Notes: generated from the letters alone by a model not told the origin. A DNA stretch of 13,527 nt from an uncultured Caryophanales bacterium (GCA_946404585.1 CAMJEC010000023.1:1-13527), one strand, 5' to 3'. Positions 5,148-12,234 are shown, counted from the first letter of the stretch. A program made the numbers and translations.

Positions 5148-5857
5148 TTTTCTAATAGATATCCTAACACACTTAAGGCATAGATGGCTGCGGTTTCCGC
5201 GCGTAAGATGCGCTTGCCTAATGATGTTCTGATGAAACCTTGTTTTACAAGGTTATTAACTTCTTCTTCTGAAAAGCCACCTTCTGGGCCCACAAGGATG
5301 GAGATGGATTTATTCTTTGTGACATCCGCGAAAGCCTCTTTAGTGTCACCTGCTTCTTTTTCATAAGCGATATAGTTAAGATCACTGAAGGCTTCTTTAG
5401 GAAGTTGTTTTAAATTATAGATTCCAATGAGATTTGGGACCACTAATCGATGAGATTGTTCACTGGCTTCTTTCATAATCTTTTGGAAACGTTGGATCTT
5501 CTTATCGATATCTTTGTTATCGTATTTCACCACAGTTCTTTCACTTTGGATTAAAGCGATATTCTTCACGCCTAATTCAGTAGCCTTTTGCACCACTAAA
5601 TCGATTTTATCACCTTTGGTGAGAGCGAATAATAAAGTGACATCAACAGGTAATTCAACATCACTTTTAAGTTCGTGAACAATATAAATATCAAGAGGAT
5701 TCACACTCTTGATTTTACATAGATATAATTTGTCGTTAGCGACGGCTTCGATTTCATCATCCTTCTTCATGCGCATGACATGTAAAAGGTGATGCTCATC
5801 ATCTTTAGTTAATTGGATATGTTCCGCATCTAATAAAGAAGCAAAGTAACGTTGCAT
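5144..5857 (-). CDS. rsmE: 16S rRNA m3U1498 methyltransferase
   Basis: RsmE methylates N3 of U1498 in 16S rRNA using S-adenosylmethionine. The 237-aa length is typical. It opens MQRYFASLLDAEHIQLTKDD with the EHHLLHVMRMKKDDEIE block of the N-terminal PUA-like domain. It then shows KGDKIDLVVQKATELGVKNI (81-100), EASEQSHR (130-137) and the SPOUT-fold knot motifs LVGPEGGFS (188-196) and LGKRILRAETAAIYAL (213-228). The start codon overlaps the preceding stop (TAATG), and its own TGA overlaps the next start. These tight junctions fit one operon from the promoter at 6421-6448. Confidence 0.96.
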   Translation of the reverse strand: MQRYFASLLDAEHIQLTKDDEHHLLHVMRMKKDDEIEAVANDKLYLCKIKSVNPLDIYIVHELKSDVELPVDVTLLFALTKGDKIDLVVQKATELGVKNIALIQSERTVVKYDNKDIDKKIQRFQKIMKEASEQSHRLVVPNLIGIYNLKQLPKEAFSDLNYIAYEKEAGDTKEAFADVTKNKSISILVGPEGGFSEEEVNNLVKQGFIRTSLGKRILRAETAAIYALSVLGYLLEK

Positions 5858-6297
5858 TAAACAATGAACTCTCCTTCACCATCTTTAATATCAGGTAAGA
5901 AATTATAGATTGTGGCCACAACCGCATTAATAGCGTAAACAATTAAAATAGGAACAATAATTGCTACAGCGATATGCGCTTTAGCGGCGAAATAAAATAC
6001 AGCGAATAAACCACCGATAACGGCCAGGTTACAAATAAGCCAAATTAAACCTAAAACATATTTCTTAATGTAGAAAAATGGTAAGCCTGTAAAACCAAGA
6101 GTAAAGAAATAGGCAATGAATTTTTTACGACGTCTAAGGACTTCTTGTCCTTCTTTCATTTCACTTAAATCTATTTGAGAAGTGATTTCGACGGTTTCAC
6201 TACTTGTGCCTTGTAAAGGATTCTTGATTCCACAGACGGGGCAGAGATCTGTGTCAAATTTTGATAAACGTGCCCCACAGTTACGACAATTTGGCAT
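5857..6297 (-). CDS. Zinc-ribbon membrane protein, TM2-like
   Basis: This 146-aa protein has an N-terminal zinc ribbon (MPNCRNCGARL with C4/C7, then CPVCG with C19/C22), a hydrophilic linker of about 30 residues, a basic RRRKK stop, and three hydrophobic segments at roughly 60-77, 81-103 and 109-132. The first pair (KKFIAYFFTLGFTGLPFFYI then a Gly-containing helix) looks like a degenerate TM2 domain. The zinc ribbon would face the cytoplasm if the basic run follows the positive-inside rule. Its function is unknown; such proteins are common in Bacillota and often sit beside unrelated housekeeping genes. It leads the operon with rsmE, the 260-aa protein and mtaB, its TAA sharing a base with the rsmE ATG. 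The ribosome binding site is weak (AAAGAG). Confidence 0.88.
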   Translation of the reverse strand: MPNCRNCGARLSKFDTDLCPVCGIKNPLQGTSSETVEITSQIDLSEMKEGQEVLRRRKKFIAYFFTLGFTGLPFFYIKKYVLGLIWLICNLAVIGGLFAVFYFAAKAHIAVAIIVPILIVYAINAVVATIYNFLPDIKDGEGEFIV

Positions 6298-6332
6298 AAT
6301 TTTTGGCTCTTTCTACATTCTAATCTTTTATT

Positions 6333-6369
6333 AAATAAAAAGCACTAATAAGTAAATAATTAGGTGCTT
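6333..6369 (-). terminator. Terminator-like hairpin in the leader of the rsmE-mtaB operon
   Basis: On the minus strand AAGCAC (6369-6364), a bulged C, TAAT, a 9-nt loop, ATTA and GTGCTT (6345-6340) are followed by TTTATTT. It lies between the proposed start near 6414 and the first ATG at 6297, so it would be a leader attenuator or would end a short transcript of about 80 nt. A weak TAGAAT (about 6316-6321) downstream of it could be a second -10. Confidence 0.55.
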
Positions 6370-6420
6370 GGAATTATATTTTACTGGTTTGGTGGTTTAT
6401 AACTCAACAATATTTTAAAA

Positions 6421-6448
6421 ATATTAAATTCTTAACTTGCTATGTCAA
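6421..6448 (-). promoter_or_regulatory. Promoter of the rsmE-mtaB operon
   Basis: The minus strand has a perfect TTGACA (6448-6443), a 16-nt spacer and TAATAT (6426-6421). The start would be near 6414, giving a 117-nt leader with a hairpin. Its spacer contains the -35 of the divergent tRNA promoter. Confidence 0.75.
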
Positions 6449-6465
6449 ATTCTTTTCTATATAAT
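6437..6465 (+). promoter_or_regulatory. tRNA-Met promoter
   Basis: TTGCTA (6437-6442), a 17-nt spacer and a perfect TATAAT (6460-6465) put the start near 6472, 22 nt before the tRNA. It shares DNA with the minus-strand promoter at 6421-6448; the two -35 boxes are back to back. Confidence 0.8.
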
Positions 6466-6493
6466 TACTACTTGCTTACGTTGTAAGCGATTT

Positions 6494-6570
6494 GGCTGGA
6501 TAGCTCAGCTGGCTAGAGCAATCGGTTCATACCCGGTCGGTCGACGGTTCGAATCCGCCTCCAGCTACCA
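6494..6570 (+). tRNA. Elongator tRNA-Met (anticodon CAT)
   Basis: A 77-nt cloverleaf with acceptor GGCTGGA/TCCAGCT (1-72 is a G-T wobble), D-arm GCTC/GAGC, anticodon stem ATCGG/CCGGT with loop TTCATAC, a T-arm GACGG-TTCGAAT-CCGCC with one A-C mismatch, and an encoded ACCA. The GGTTCATACC anticodon arm is the form I know from Bacillus elongator tRNA-Met, and the 1-72 bases pair, so it is not the initiator. U33 is normal here. The gene has its own promoter and terminator. Confidence 0.95.
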
Positions 6571-6582
6571 AATTGTTAATAT

Positions 6583-6609
6583 AGAGGTTCGAGAGTGAAC
6601 CTCTTTTTT
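6583..6609 (+). terminator. Intrinsic terminator of tRNA-Met
   Basis: AGAGGTTC (6583-6590), loop GAGAGT and GAACCTCT (6597-6604) form an 8-bp stem followed by a T-run. Confidence 0.93.
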
Positions 6610-6664
6610 GTTTCATTTAAGGTAATTTGTTTTATATTTATATTAGTAAATATCGAAAAGAATT

Positions 6665-8488
6665 ATGAAACCATTAATTAAGAAGAGCGTCATGCTTTTA
6701 GCGTTAATAGGAATAATCAGTGGATGCGAAGTAAATCCTAGTGCTTCAAATTCATCCTTTAATAGTGTTTCCCCTAATTCTTCTAATGCTTCTACATCTA
6801 GTGTTTGTGAACATGACTTTGTTTTTGCTGGGGATGTTAGTGACGCTCCAACGATTATTCAAAGTAAAGGCGCTAAATATGTGTGCAGTAAATGCGGACA
6901 AGAAAAATATGAAAACGCTAGTTACGATTTAAACGAATATGAATTTGCAGATCAAACATATATGTATGATGGTAAAGAACATCAATTAACTATAAGAGGG
7001 ATGATTCCTTTTGGTTGCACTGTGGAATATGAAAACAATTCCTTAAAAGATATTGGTGAAAAAGAAGCCACAGCGAAAGTCTATGATGAAAAGCATCAAT
7101 TAGTTGATGTTAAAAAGGCTAAGATTCATATTATTGAAAATACTGGTATGCCTAATATCAGAATTGACACTAATAATGTGCCAATTGAATCAAAAGAAAC
7201 CTACGTTTCTATGACTTTATCCACGGATAACTGTGATGAGGCATATATTAAAAATAAAGTTCCTGGTGAAATTAGATGCCGTGGAAATGGCACGATGACT
7301 TATGATAAAAAGCCATATCGTATTAAGTTTACTAGTAAAAACAATTTATTTGGCTTAAACCATGGCGCTAGAGCAAAGAGTTGGGTCTTATTAGCGGAAT
7401 ATGCTGACCAATCGATGATCAGAAACTCCACTGCTTTCTATTTAGGTAATTCATTGTTTAATTATTCAAATAACTATAGTTCTGATTATATGCCCGTTAA
7501 TGTCTACCTCAATGGTAGTTATAATGGTGTCTATGTTTTAGCGGAACAACAACAAGCTAATTCTAACCGTATTCAAATTAATGAAGCGGAAGATGGCTAT
7601 ACTGGCACTGATGTTGGTTATTTAATTGAATTAGATAGCCGTGCTTCCGAAGAAGATTATTACTTCTCCGTTGGTAAAGGTACTGACTGGAGTATGTTCC
7701 CTGGTATGCCTAGCGGTGGCTGGGGAGGAGGCGGTGAACAACCTGATAAACTTGATGGCGTTTCTCTTTATCGCAAGGACTACGCAGTTAAAACCGATGT
7801 CTTTGCCCAAGAGCAAGTTAACTTTGTTAAGAAATATCTCACTAATGTGTATTATGCTTTCTATAAAGCGGTACATGGTGATGGCTTATTTATCTTAGAT
7901 GAAAATAATGAATTAGTGGCTAGTCCATACACTACGCAGTTTGAAACGCTTAATTCTATTATCGATTTAGAGTCAGTTTTTAAGATGTATCTCTTACACG
8001 AATATATGAAAGACGTCGATGTTGGTTTTGGTAGTTTCTATATGTTTGTGGATTTCTCCACCACTAGTAAATATAAACGTCTCACCTTTGGTGCACCTTG
8101 GGATTTTGACTGGAGCAGCGGTAACGTGAATACGAATGAATGCTATGGTAGTTCTGGTGAATATTGTTCCAAGAATCAAGGCAACTTCAATCCATGGTTC
8201 TTTATGTTCTCAAGAACTAACTTCTTTAGAGAGACTTTTAAGAAATACTATAGTGTCTTTAGCAGTTCACAAATCTTAGAAGGAGCGATTGCTCAGGCTA
8301 ATTACTTCGCTGCAGCATTTAAAGATGACTATGTTAAGAACTATCAAAAATGGGATAACTTAGGAAAGATTACTCCTAAATACACTCCTGATATCGCTAG
8401 AACATTTAAGAGTCATCAAGATGCGGTTGATTACTTAACTAAATGGCTCACTGATAGAAAGAAATCACTCGATCAAATATTCAAATAG
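6665..8488 (+). CDS. CotH-kinase family surface lipoprotein
   Basis: This 607-aa secreted protein carries a lipoprotein signal (LIGIISGC, lipidated C21) and a Ser/Asn-rich linker to about residue 47. Next come a CEH...CSKC motif (48-77) like the Cys/His mini-repeats of gut bacterial surface proteins, and an MBG-type Ig-like domain (about 91-156: FADQTYMYDGKEHQLTIRG ... DIGEKEATAKV). A CotH kinase-like domain follows (about 163-605). CotH marks are RCRGNGTMTYDKKPYRIKF (204-222), KSWVLLAEYADQSMIRN (238-254), YNGVYVLAEQ and the acidic APWDFDWSSGN (477-487). In Bacillus spores CotH phosphorylates coat proteins; the related domains on cell surfaces have unknown substrates. A Gly-rich insertion (GGWGGGG, 351-357) interrupts the domain. 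No spore genes are nearby, so a spore role is doubtful. The ribosome binding site is a weak AAAAGAA and no clear promoter is seen in 6610-6664. Confidence 0.9.
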   Translation: MKPLIKKSVMLLALIGIISGCEVNPSASNSSFNSVSPNSSNASTSSVCEHDFVFAGDVSDAPTIIQSKGAKYVCSKCGQEKYENASYDLNEYEFADQTYMYDGKEHQLTIRGMIPFGCTVEYENNSLKDIGEKEATAKVYDEKHQLVDVKKAKIHIIENTGMPNIRIDTNNVPIESKETYVSMTLSTDNCDEAYIKNKVPGEIRCRGNGTMTYDKKPYRIKFTSKNNLFGLNHGARAKSWVLLAEYADQSMIRNSTAFYLGNSLFNYSNNYSSDYMPVNVYLNGSYNGVYVLAEQQQANSNRIQINEAEDGYTGTDVGYLIELDSRASEEDYYFSVGKGTDWSMFPGMPSGGWGGGGEQPDKLDGVSLYRKDYAVKTDVFAQEQVNFVKKYLTNVYYAFYKAVHGDGLFILDENNELVASPYTTQFETLNSIIDLESVFKMYLLHEYMKDVDVGFGSFYMFVDFSTTSKYKRLTFGAPWDFDWSSGNVNTNECYGSSGEYCSKNQGNFNPWFFMFSRTNFFRETFKKYYSVFSSSQILEGAIAQANYFAAAFKDDYVKNYQKWDNLGKITPKYTPDIARTFKSHQDAVDYLTKWLTDRKKSLDQIFK

Positions 8489-8489
8489 G

Positions 8490-8518
8490 AAAAGAGAATT
8501 AACTTAGTTCTCTTTTTT
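8490..8518 (+). terminator. Intrinsic terminator of the CotH gene
   Basis: AAAAGAGAA (8490-8498) pairs with TTCTCTTTT (8508-8516) around a 9-nt loop, with more T following. It begins 2 nt after the TAG stop. Confidence 0.85.
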
Positions 8519-8533
8519 ATTAATGCAAATCAC

Positions 8534-8561
8534 TTGCTTTAATATTTATTAAGAATATAAT
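8534..8561 (+). promoter_or_regulatory. Promoter placing the MATE mRNA start at its ATG
   Basis: TTGCTT (8534-8539), a 16-nt spacer and a perfect TATAAT (8556-8561) are followed by only 7 nt (TTTTGCC) before the ATG at 8569. Transcription would begin at or one base from the start codon, and no Shine-Dalgarno sequence exists, so the mRNA is probably leaderless. Confidence 0.7.
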
Positions 8562-8568
8562 TTTTGCC

Positions 8569-9993
8569 ATGCTGAAGAAAATTGCTCACATCTTTAAACC
8601 ACGCGATATGACAACAGGAAATATCTTCTTTAAGATTATTCTTTTTGCTATTCCTGCGATGCTTACAACGATGATGCAGTTGTTGTACACTACGATTGAT
8701 TTAACAACTGTCCATTATGGTGATTCCGCTGAATCAATGGGGGCGATTGCTTCTAACACCGCTCTTATCAATTTGATTGTTATTGTGTTTGTTGGTGTCT
8801 CGCTTGGTGCGAACGTTGTTTTATCAGAAGCTAAGGGTGCAGGGAATCATAAAAAAGCGAGCAAAGTACTACACACCTCGCTTGTTTTTGCGGTCATATC
8901 CGGTTTCTTTGTCGGTGTTTTAGGCTTTTTTATTAGTGATAACTTATTAGAATTAATGGGCACTGAGGCCCACTATTTTGCTAAAGCGGCTTTATATTTA
9001 AAAATTTATTTCTGTGGTTTACCATTCTTAATGGTCTATAACTACGCCGCTCAATTATTAAGAGCGCAAGGTGATTCAGTTTCACCTTTCTTAGCGTTAC
9101 TAATAGCTGGCATTATTAACGTTGGATTTGACTGTTTATTTGTTTTCCCAATGCATATGGGTGTTGCGGGTGTGGCCTTAGCCACGATTATTGCGGAAGC
9201 GATATCTGCAATTATTTGTGTCTTTGTTTTAATCAAAGGCAAACATAACTATGTTAGTTTGAAGGTCAAACAGTTTAGAATTGATGGGCCAGTACTTCTT
9301 GAAGTACTTAAGATTGGTTTACCAGCGGGTCTACAAGGTTTCTTCTTCTCTTTACCAAACGTCTTTATTCAATCATCGTTATATACGATTGACCCAGGTA
9401 ACGTTAACTTAGAAAACGGGGCCACTGCTTCTGGTAATATTGAAGGCTACTTCTTTGCGGTTTGTGACGCGATTGCGGTATCCACTATGACTTATATCGC
9501 TGCCAATATCGGGGCAAAGAAAAAAGAGAACATCAAGAAGAGCATTCTCTTTGGTTTAACTTGGGGCGCAATATTTTGTTTGATTATCGCTATTGTGACC
9601 TTGTTATTGCATAAGCCACTTCTATCTTTATTCGTTGATAATCAAGAGTCTATTGACGCTGGTTATACTAGACTCTCCTTAATGGCGTATCTATATTTCT
9701 TTGACTTTACAATGGCTTTTACCGCCGCGGTATTACGTGGTATGAAAAGATCAACTTACCCAATGATTACCACACTCGTGTGCTGCACTGGTTTAAGAAT
9801 ATTGTTAATATTAACTGTTTTTAACAACGTTGAAATGTTCCATACAGTCTTCTGGCTCTATGCTTTATTCCCAATTACTTGGGTGGTTGCTACTATATGT
9901 AACGTAATTGCGATATTAATTACTCTTCCTAAAGATTTAAGAAAACTTGATGATTCTATTAAAAGAGAACCACAAATACTGCAAGAGCAATAA
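8569..9993 (+). CDS. MATE-family multidrug/cation exporter
   Basis: This 474-aa integral membrane protein has about 12 hydrophobic segments in two similar halves. The first half shows FKIILFAIPAMLTTMMQLLY at the start, NLIVIVFVGVSLGANVVLSE, then LLRAQGDSVSPFLALLIAGI (about 163-182) with INVGFDCLFV and GVAGVALATIIAEAISA, the most recognisable MATE block. The second half repeats with KIGLPAGLQGFFFSLPNVFI and AAVLRGMKRSTYPM. MATE carriers use a Na+ or H+ gradient to expel drugs or metabolites; the substrate cannot be told. The start at 8569 is supported by the promoter spacing rather than by a ribosome binding site. The last 35 nt overlap the convergent mntP gene and no terminator separates the two. 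Confidence 0.95.
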   Translation: MLKKIAHIFKPRDMTTGNIFFKIILFAIPAMLTTMMQLLYTTIDLTTVHYGDSAESMGAIASNTALINLIVIVFVGVSLGANVVLSEAKGAGNHKKASKVLHTSLVFAVISGFFVGVLGFFISDNLLELMGTEAHYFAKAALYLKIYFCGLPFLMVYNYAAQLLRAQGDSVSPFLALLIAGIINVGFDCLFVFPMHMGVAGVALATIIAEAISAIICVFVLIKGKHNYVSLKVKQFRIDGPVLLEVLKIGLPAGLQGFFFSLPNVFIQSSLYTIDPGNVNLENGATASGNIEGYFFAVCDAIAVSTMTYIAANIGAKKKENIKKSILFGLTWGAIFCLIIAIVTLLLHKPLLSLFVDNQESIDAGYTRLSLMAYLYFFDFTMAFTAAVLRGMKRSTYPMITTLVCCTGLRILLILTVFNNVEMFHTVFWLYALFPITWVVATICNVIAILITLPKDLRKLDDSIKREPQILQEQ

Positions 9994-10579
9994 GAATGAT
10001 ACCGCCGATAATACCGGCGATTTCATATTTACCTTTCAGTAATTTCATTATTTGTTTGCCTAAGAATAGGCCCACTAAAGACATACCAAAAGTCACGGCT
10101 AAAATGATAAAGACGTGTAACCAAACTGTCGCTATATTTGACAAACCTGCGTGTAATGTGACACCTGCGGCTAAAGCATCGATCGCAGTTACAAAGCCAT
10201 AGAATATGACTTCTTTATAAGAGAACTTCTTTGTTGTTTTTTCTTCTTGAGGTTTTCTTAATTCAATAATGGATTCGATAAGCATTTTGCCACCGATAAG
10301 GAGTAATAAACCAAAGGCGACCCATTTAACAACAATAGAGGCGATTTGACCGGCTTGTTCACCAGCGAGGTCTCCTGCTATTCTTTCCACGATTTCAACA
10401 AGCCAGAAGCCGATTAAAGGCATTAAAGCTTGCATGAAACCGAAGGTTCCGGCAATAAAGAATGATTTCTTTTTGTTAATATCGGTATAAGTTAAGCCAT
10501 CAGTTAAGGCTACAGAAAAAGCATCCATCGCTAAACCTAAGCCTAAAAAGAAGATTGCTAATAATACTTGCCAAGTCAT
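9959..10579 (-). CDS. mntP: Manganese efflux pump MntP
   Basis: MntP exports Mn2+ from the cytoplasm and protects against manganese excess. The 206-aa protein has six hydrophobic segments in two repeats with the acidic membrane motifs GLGLAMDAFSVALTDGL (about 13-29) and TAIDALAAGVTL, each carrying an Asp of the transport path, and a charged loop RKPQEEKTTKK between halves. Its ATG follows the GNAT stop by one base, so the two are co-transcribed and probably coupled. I see no yybP-ykoY manganese riboswitch upstream of the pair. Its stop lies inside the 3' end of the MATE gene on the other strand, the last 11 residues being coded in the shared 35 nt. Confidence 0.95.
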   Translation of the reverse strand: MTWQVLLAIFFLGLGLAMDAFSVALTDGLTYTDINKKKSFFIAGTFGFMQALMPLIGFWLVEIVERIAGDLAGEQAGQIASIVVKWVAFGLLLLIGGKMLIESIIELRKPQEEKTTKKFSYKEVIFYGFVTAIDALAAGVTLHAGLSNIATVWLHVFIILAVTFGMSLVGLFLGKQIMKLLKGKYEIAGIIGGIILIALAVFVVLF

Positions 10580-10580
10580 A

Positions 10581-11105
10581 TTACTTTATCTCAATCCAAT
10601 ATCTTTCCATTGGCTTACCATCTTCCATAACGATGTTTTCTAAGACACCACCATTTTTAAGGATGGATTTCTTTGAGCCAATGTTATCAGAGTTACAGCA
10701 TATTAAAACTCTATCAATACCGAGTTTCTTACATTCAATTAAGGCTAATCTAATCATCTCAGTAGCGTAGCCTTTTCTTCTTTCACTAGGTCTAACACCA
10801 TCTCCAATATGACCACCATAGTTAAATAAGTGTTCATTTAAATAATGACGGATGTTAACAGCGCCAACTAATCTATTTCTTTCTTCATCTAGTAAGAAGA
10901 AAACAGAATCAGGAACAAAGCCTTGTGAAGTATCTTTAGTTTCTAAATGTTCTAGATAATAATCAAAATCACGATAATCGTTTTTAAAGATTACCCAAGG
11001 TGAGCCATCAGTATGATTGATTTGTTGATCTAGTTTCCATTCATCAATCATTTCACCGAGCTCTTTTTCATATTCTTTTGTGAGTTTGATTAATTTGACT
11101 TTCAT
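10581..11105 (-). CDS. GNAT-family acetyltransferase (COG3981-like)
   Basis: This 174-aa protein has the GNAT fold signature. VGAVNIRHYLN (80-90) is the central strand, GGHIGDGVRPSERRKGYATE (97-116) holds the acetyl-CoA pyrophosphate-binding RRKGYA loop, and LICCNSDNIGSKKSILKNGG (134-153) is the helix at the cofactor end. This layout is that of the predicted acetyltransferases of COG3981, whose substrates are mostly unknown. The start taken is ATG 11105 (MKVKLIKLTK). Two in-frame ATGs at 11120 and 11114 overlap or closely follow the -10 box, and the first would precede any transcript. With TGCTATGAT at 11124-11116 the mRNA would start about 4 nt before this ATG. It leads the mntP unit. Confidence 0.9.
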   Translation of the reverse strand: MKVKLIKLTKEYEKELGEMIDEWKLDQQINHTDGSPWVIFKNDYRDFDYYLEHLETKDTSQGFVPDSVFFLLDEERNRLVGAVNIRHYLNEHLFNYGGHIGDGVRPSERRKGYATEMIRLALIECKKLGIDRVLICCNSDNIGSKKSILKNGGVLENIVMEDGKPMERYWIEIK

Positions 11106-11115
11106 AATAGCCATT

Positions 11116-11124
11116 ATCATAGCA
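11116..11124 (-). promoter_or_regulatory. Extended -10 promoter of the GNAT-mntP unit
   Basis: The minus strand reads TGCTATGAT (11124-11116), a TGn extended -10 with TATGAT. No clear -35 is seen; the expected place (11139-11144) lies in an inverted repeat. The start would be near 11109, a nearly leaderless mRNA. Confidence 0.5.
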
Positions 11125-11129
11125 CTTTA

Positions 11130-11143
11130 TTTTCTAAAGAAAA
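11130..11143. repeat. Inverted repeat over the -35 region of the GNAT promoter
   Basis: TTTTCT-AA-AGAAAA (6-bp arms, 2-bp centre) covers the place where a -35 box would be. It could be an operator for the GNAT-mntP unit; low complexity makes chance a real alternative. Confidence 0.35.
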
Positions 11144-11145
11144 GA

Positions 11146-11180
11146 GAAACAAGCAAATCAGTAAATCAGTGCTTTGTTTC
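11146..11180. repeat. Long imperfect hairpin containing a tandem 8-mer
   Basis: GAAACAAGCA (11146-11155) pairs with TGCTTTGTTTC (11170-11180) with one bulged T. The 14-nt loop falls within two tandem copies of AAATCAGT (11155-11162 and 11163-11170). On the minus strand a T-rich run (TCTCTTTTCTTT) follows. It lies in the 140-nt gap between the divergent GNAT and lipoprotein genes and may be a regulatory site or a terminator-like leader element. The rest of the gap holds a TATAAA at about 11212 and a TACAAT at 11234-11239 as possible -10 boxes for the lipoprotein. Confidence 0.4.
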
Positions 11181-11245
11181 AAAAGACTAATGTGCAATAA
11201 TTGTTTTTGACTATAAAAAGTTAGAAACGGAGATACAATTAAAGA

Positions 11246-12211
11246 ATGAATAAATCTTATTTTTTATCACTAGTTGCCTTGCTTTTAACAGGCTGCGCAG
11301 GTAGCCAATCTTCAAATGGTTCATCCCTTAATCCATCTTCATCTACTGGATTTGATGGTAAATACTCTAAAGGAGAATTGGTTTATACATTCGAACAAAA
11401 TACTCCTGTCTCACATGAAAATGAAGAGATTGAAATCACAGTAGAACAATTAAAAGATCATAAGCTCATCTATAAAATCGATCGTGAGAATAACGACCGT
11501 TATTTAAAGTTTGATGATTATGAAATGAATCTCAATAAATTTGCACTAATAAACGCTTTTGTCGGTGACATTGACTGTGACAGTTCGCTTGATGTCTGTG
11601 TCAATCTACAACTAAGTGCTTCTAGTGGTATTAAGAAACGTGTCGTAATTTATAGTCTTAAAAAGAAAAGCATTATTTACGAAGCTAACGAGAACTATAG
11701 TGAAACATCGTTTGATTCTTACGAACTCAAAGTTAATGAAGAAAAAGAATTAATCGTTGAACAATATGATAAAAAGAAAAATGTTTCCATTTATCCTTTG
11801 AAGTATGGTCGTTTCTTGAATAACTACAATCAAGAAATGTCTCTTGAATGGGCAAATTATGATTTAAGAGTCTATAACATCGAACCAGATATGACAGACT
11901 CCGCGACTCAAAAAACGAGAACTCGTGTCAACGGGAAATGGGGCTTCACAGTATCTAAGGATACTTCATACAACCTTATGGTCTATGCTGACCTCGTTGG
12001 AGACTTTAATGAGAAATTCAATGAATACCGTGATGCGAATTTCTACACTCTATCTTATAAAGCAGATTTTTACAGTCAATTAGAGGCGAAAGACCATGGT
12101 GGTAATATCGTTTACACAACTTACGCGATTACTTTCAGTAAAACTGGCACCACTGAATTGATATTCACGATGTTAGGATATTCTGAGGCTGTTATATTCA
12201 CAGTTCAATAA
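11246..12211 (+). CDS. Uncharacterised surface lipoprotein
   Basis: This 321-aa protein has a lipoprotein signal peptide (MNKSYFLSLVALLLTGC, lipidated C17) followed by a Ser/Asn linker to about residue 35. The mature part is unrecognised. It is acidic and Tyr/Asn-rich, probably beta-rich, with GDIDCDSSLDVCV near 107-119, which resembles the calcium-binding D-x-D-x-D repeat of FG-GAP-like domains but with Cys in place of Gly. The C-terminal third (WGFTVSKDTSYNLMVYADLV onward, ending SKTGTTELIFTMLGYSEAVI) looks like an Ig-like or beta-sandwich domain. A GGAG lies 13 nt before the ATG, rather far. A TACAAT at 11234-11239 ends 7 nt before it, so a leaderless mRNA is possible, though no -35 is visible. 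The gene ends at the bidirectional terminator at 12235-12266. Confidence 0.85.
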   Translation: MNKSYFLSLVALLLTGCAGSQSSNGSSLNPSSSTGFDGKYSKGELVYTFEQNTPVSHENEEIEITVEQLKDHKLIYKIDRENNDRYLKFDDYEMNLNKFALINAFVGDIDCDSSLDVCVNLQLSASSGIKKRVVIYSLKKKSIIYEANENYSETSFDSYELKVNEEKELIVEQYDKKKNVSIYPLKYGRFLNNYNQEMSLEWANYDLRVYNIEPDMTDSATQKTRTRVNGKWGFTVSKDTSYNLMVYADLVGDFNEKFNEYRDANFYTLSYKADFYSQLEAKDHGGNIVYTTYAITFSKTGTTELIFTMLGYSEAVIFTVQ

Positions 12212-12234
12212 TTCATAAAAATAATAAATAAAAA

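Noticed and set aside
11106..11245. yybP-ykoY manganese riboswitch upstream of the GNAT-mntP unit
   Set aside because: The space between the proposed start (about 11109) and the first ATG is only a few bases, and the characteristic riboswitch sequence motifs are not seen.
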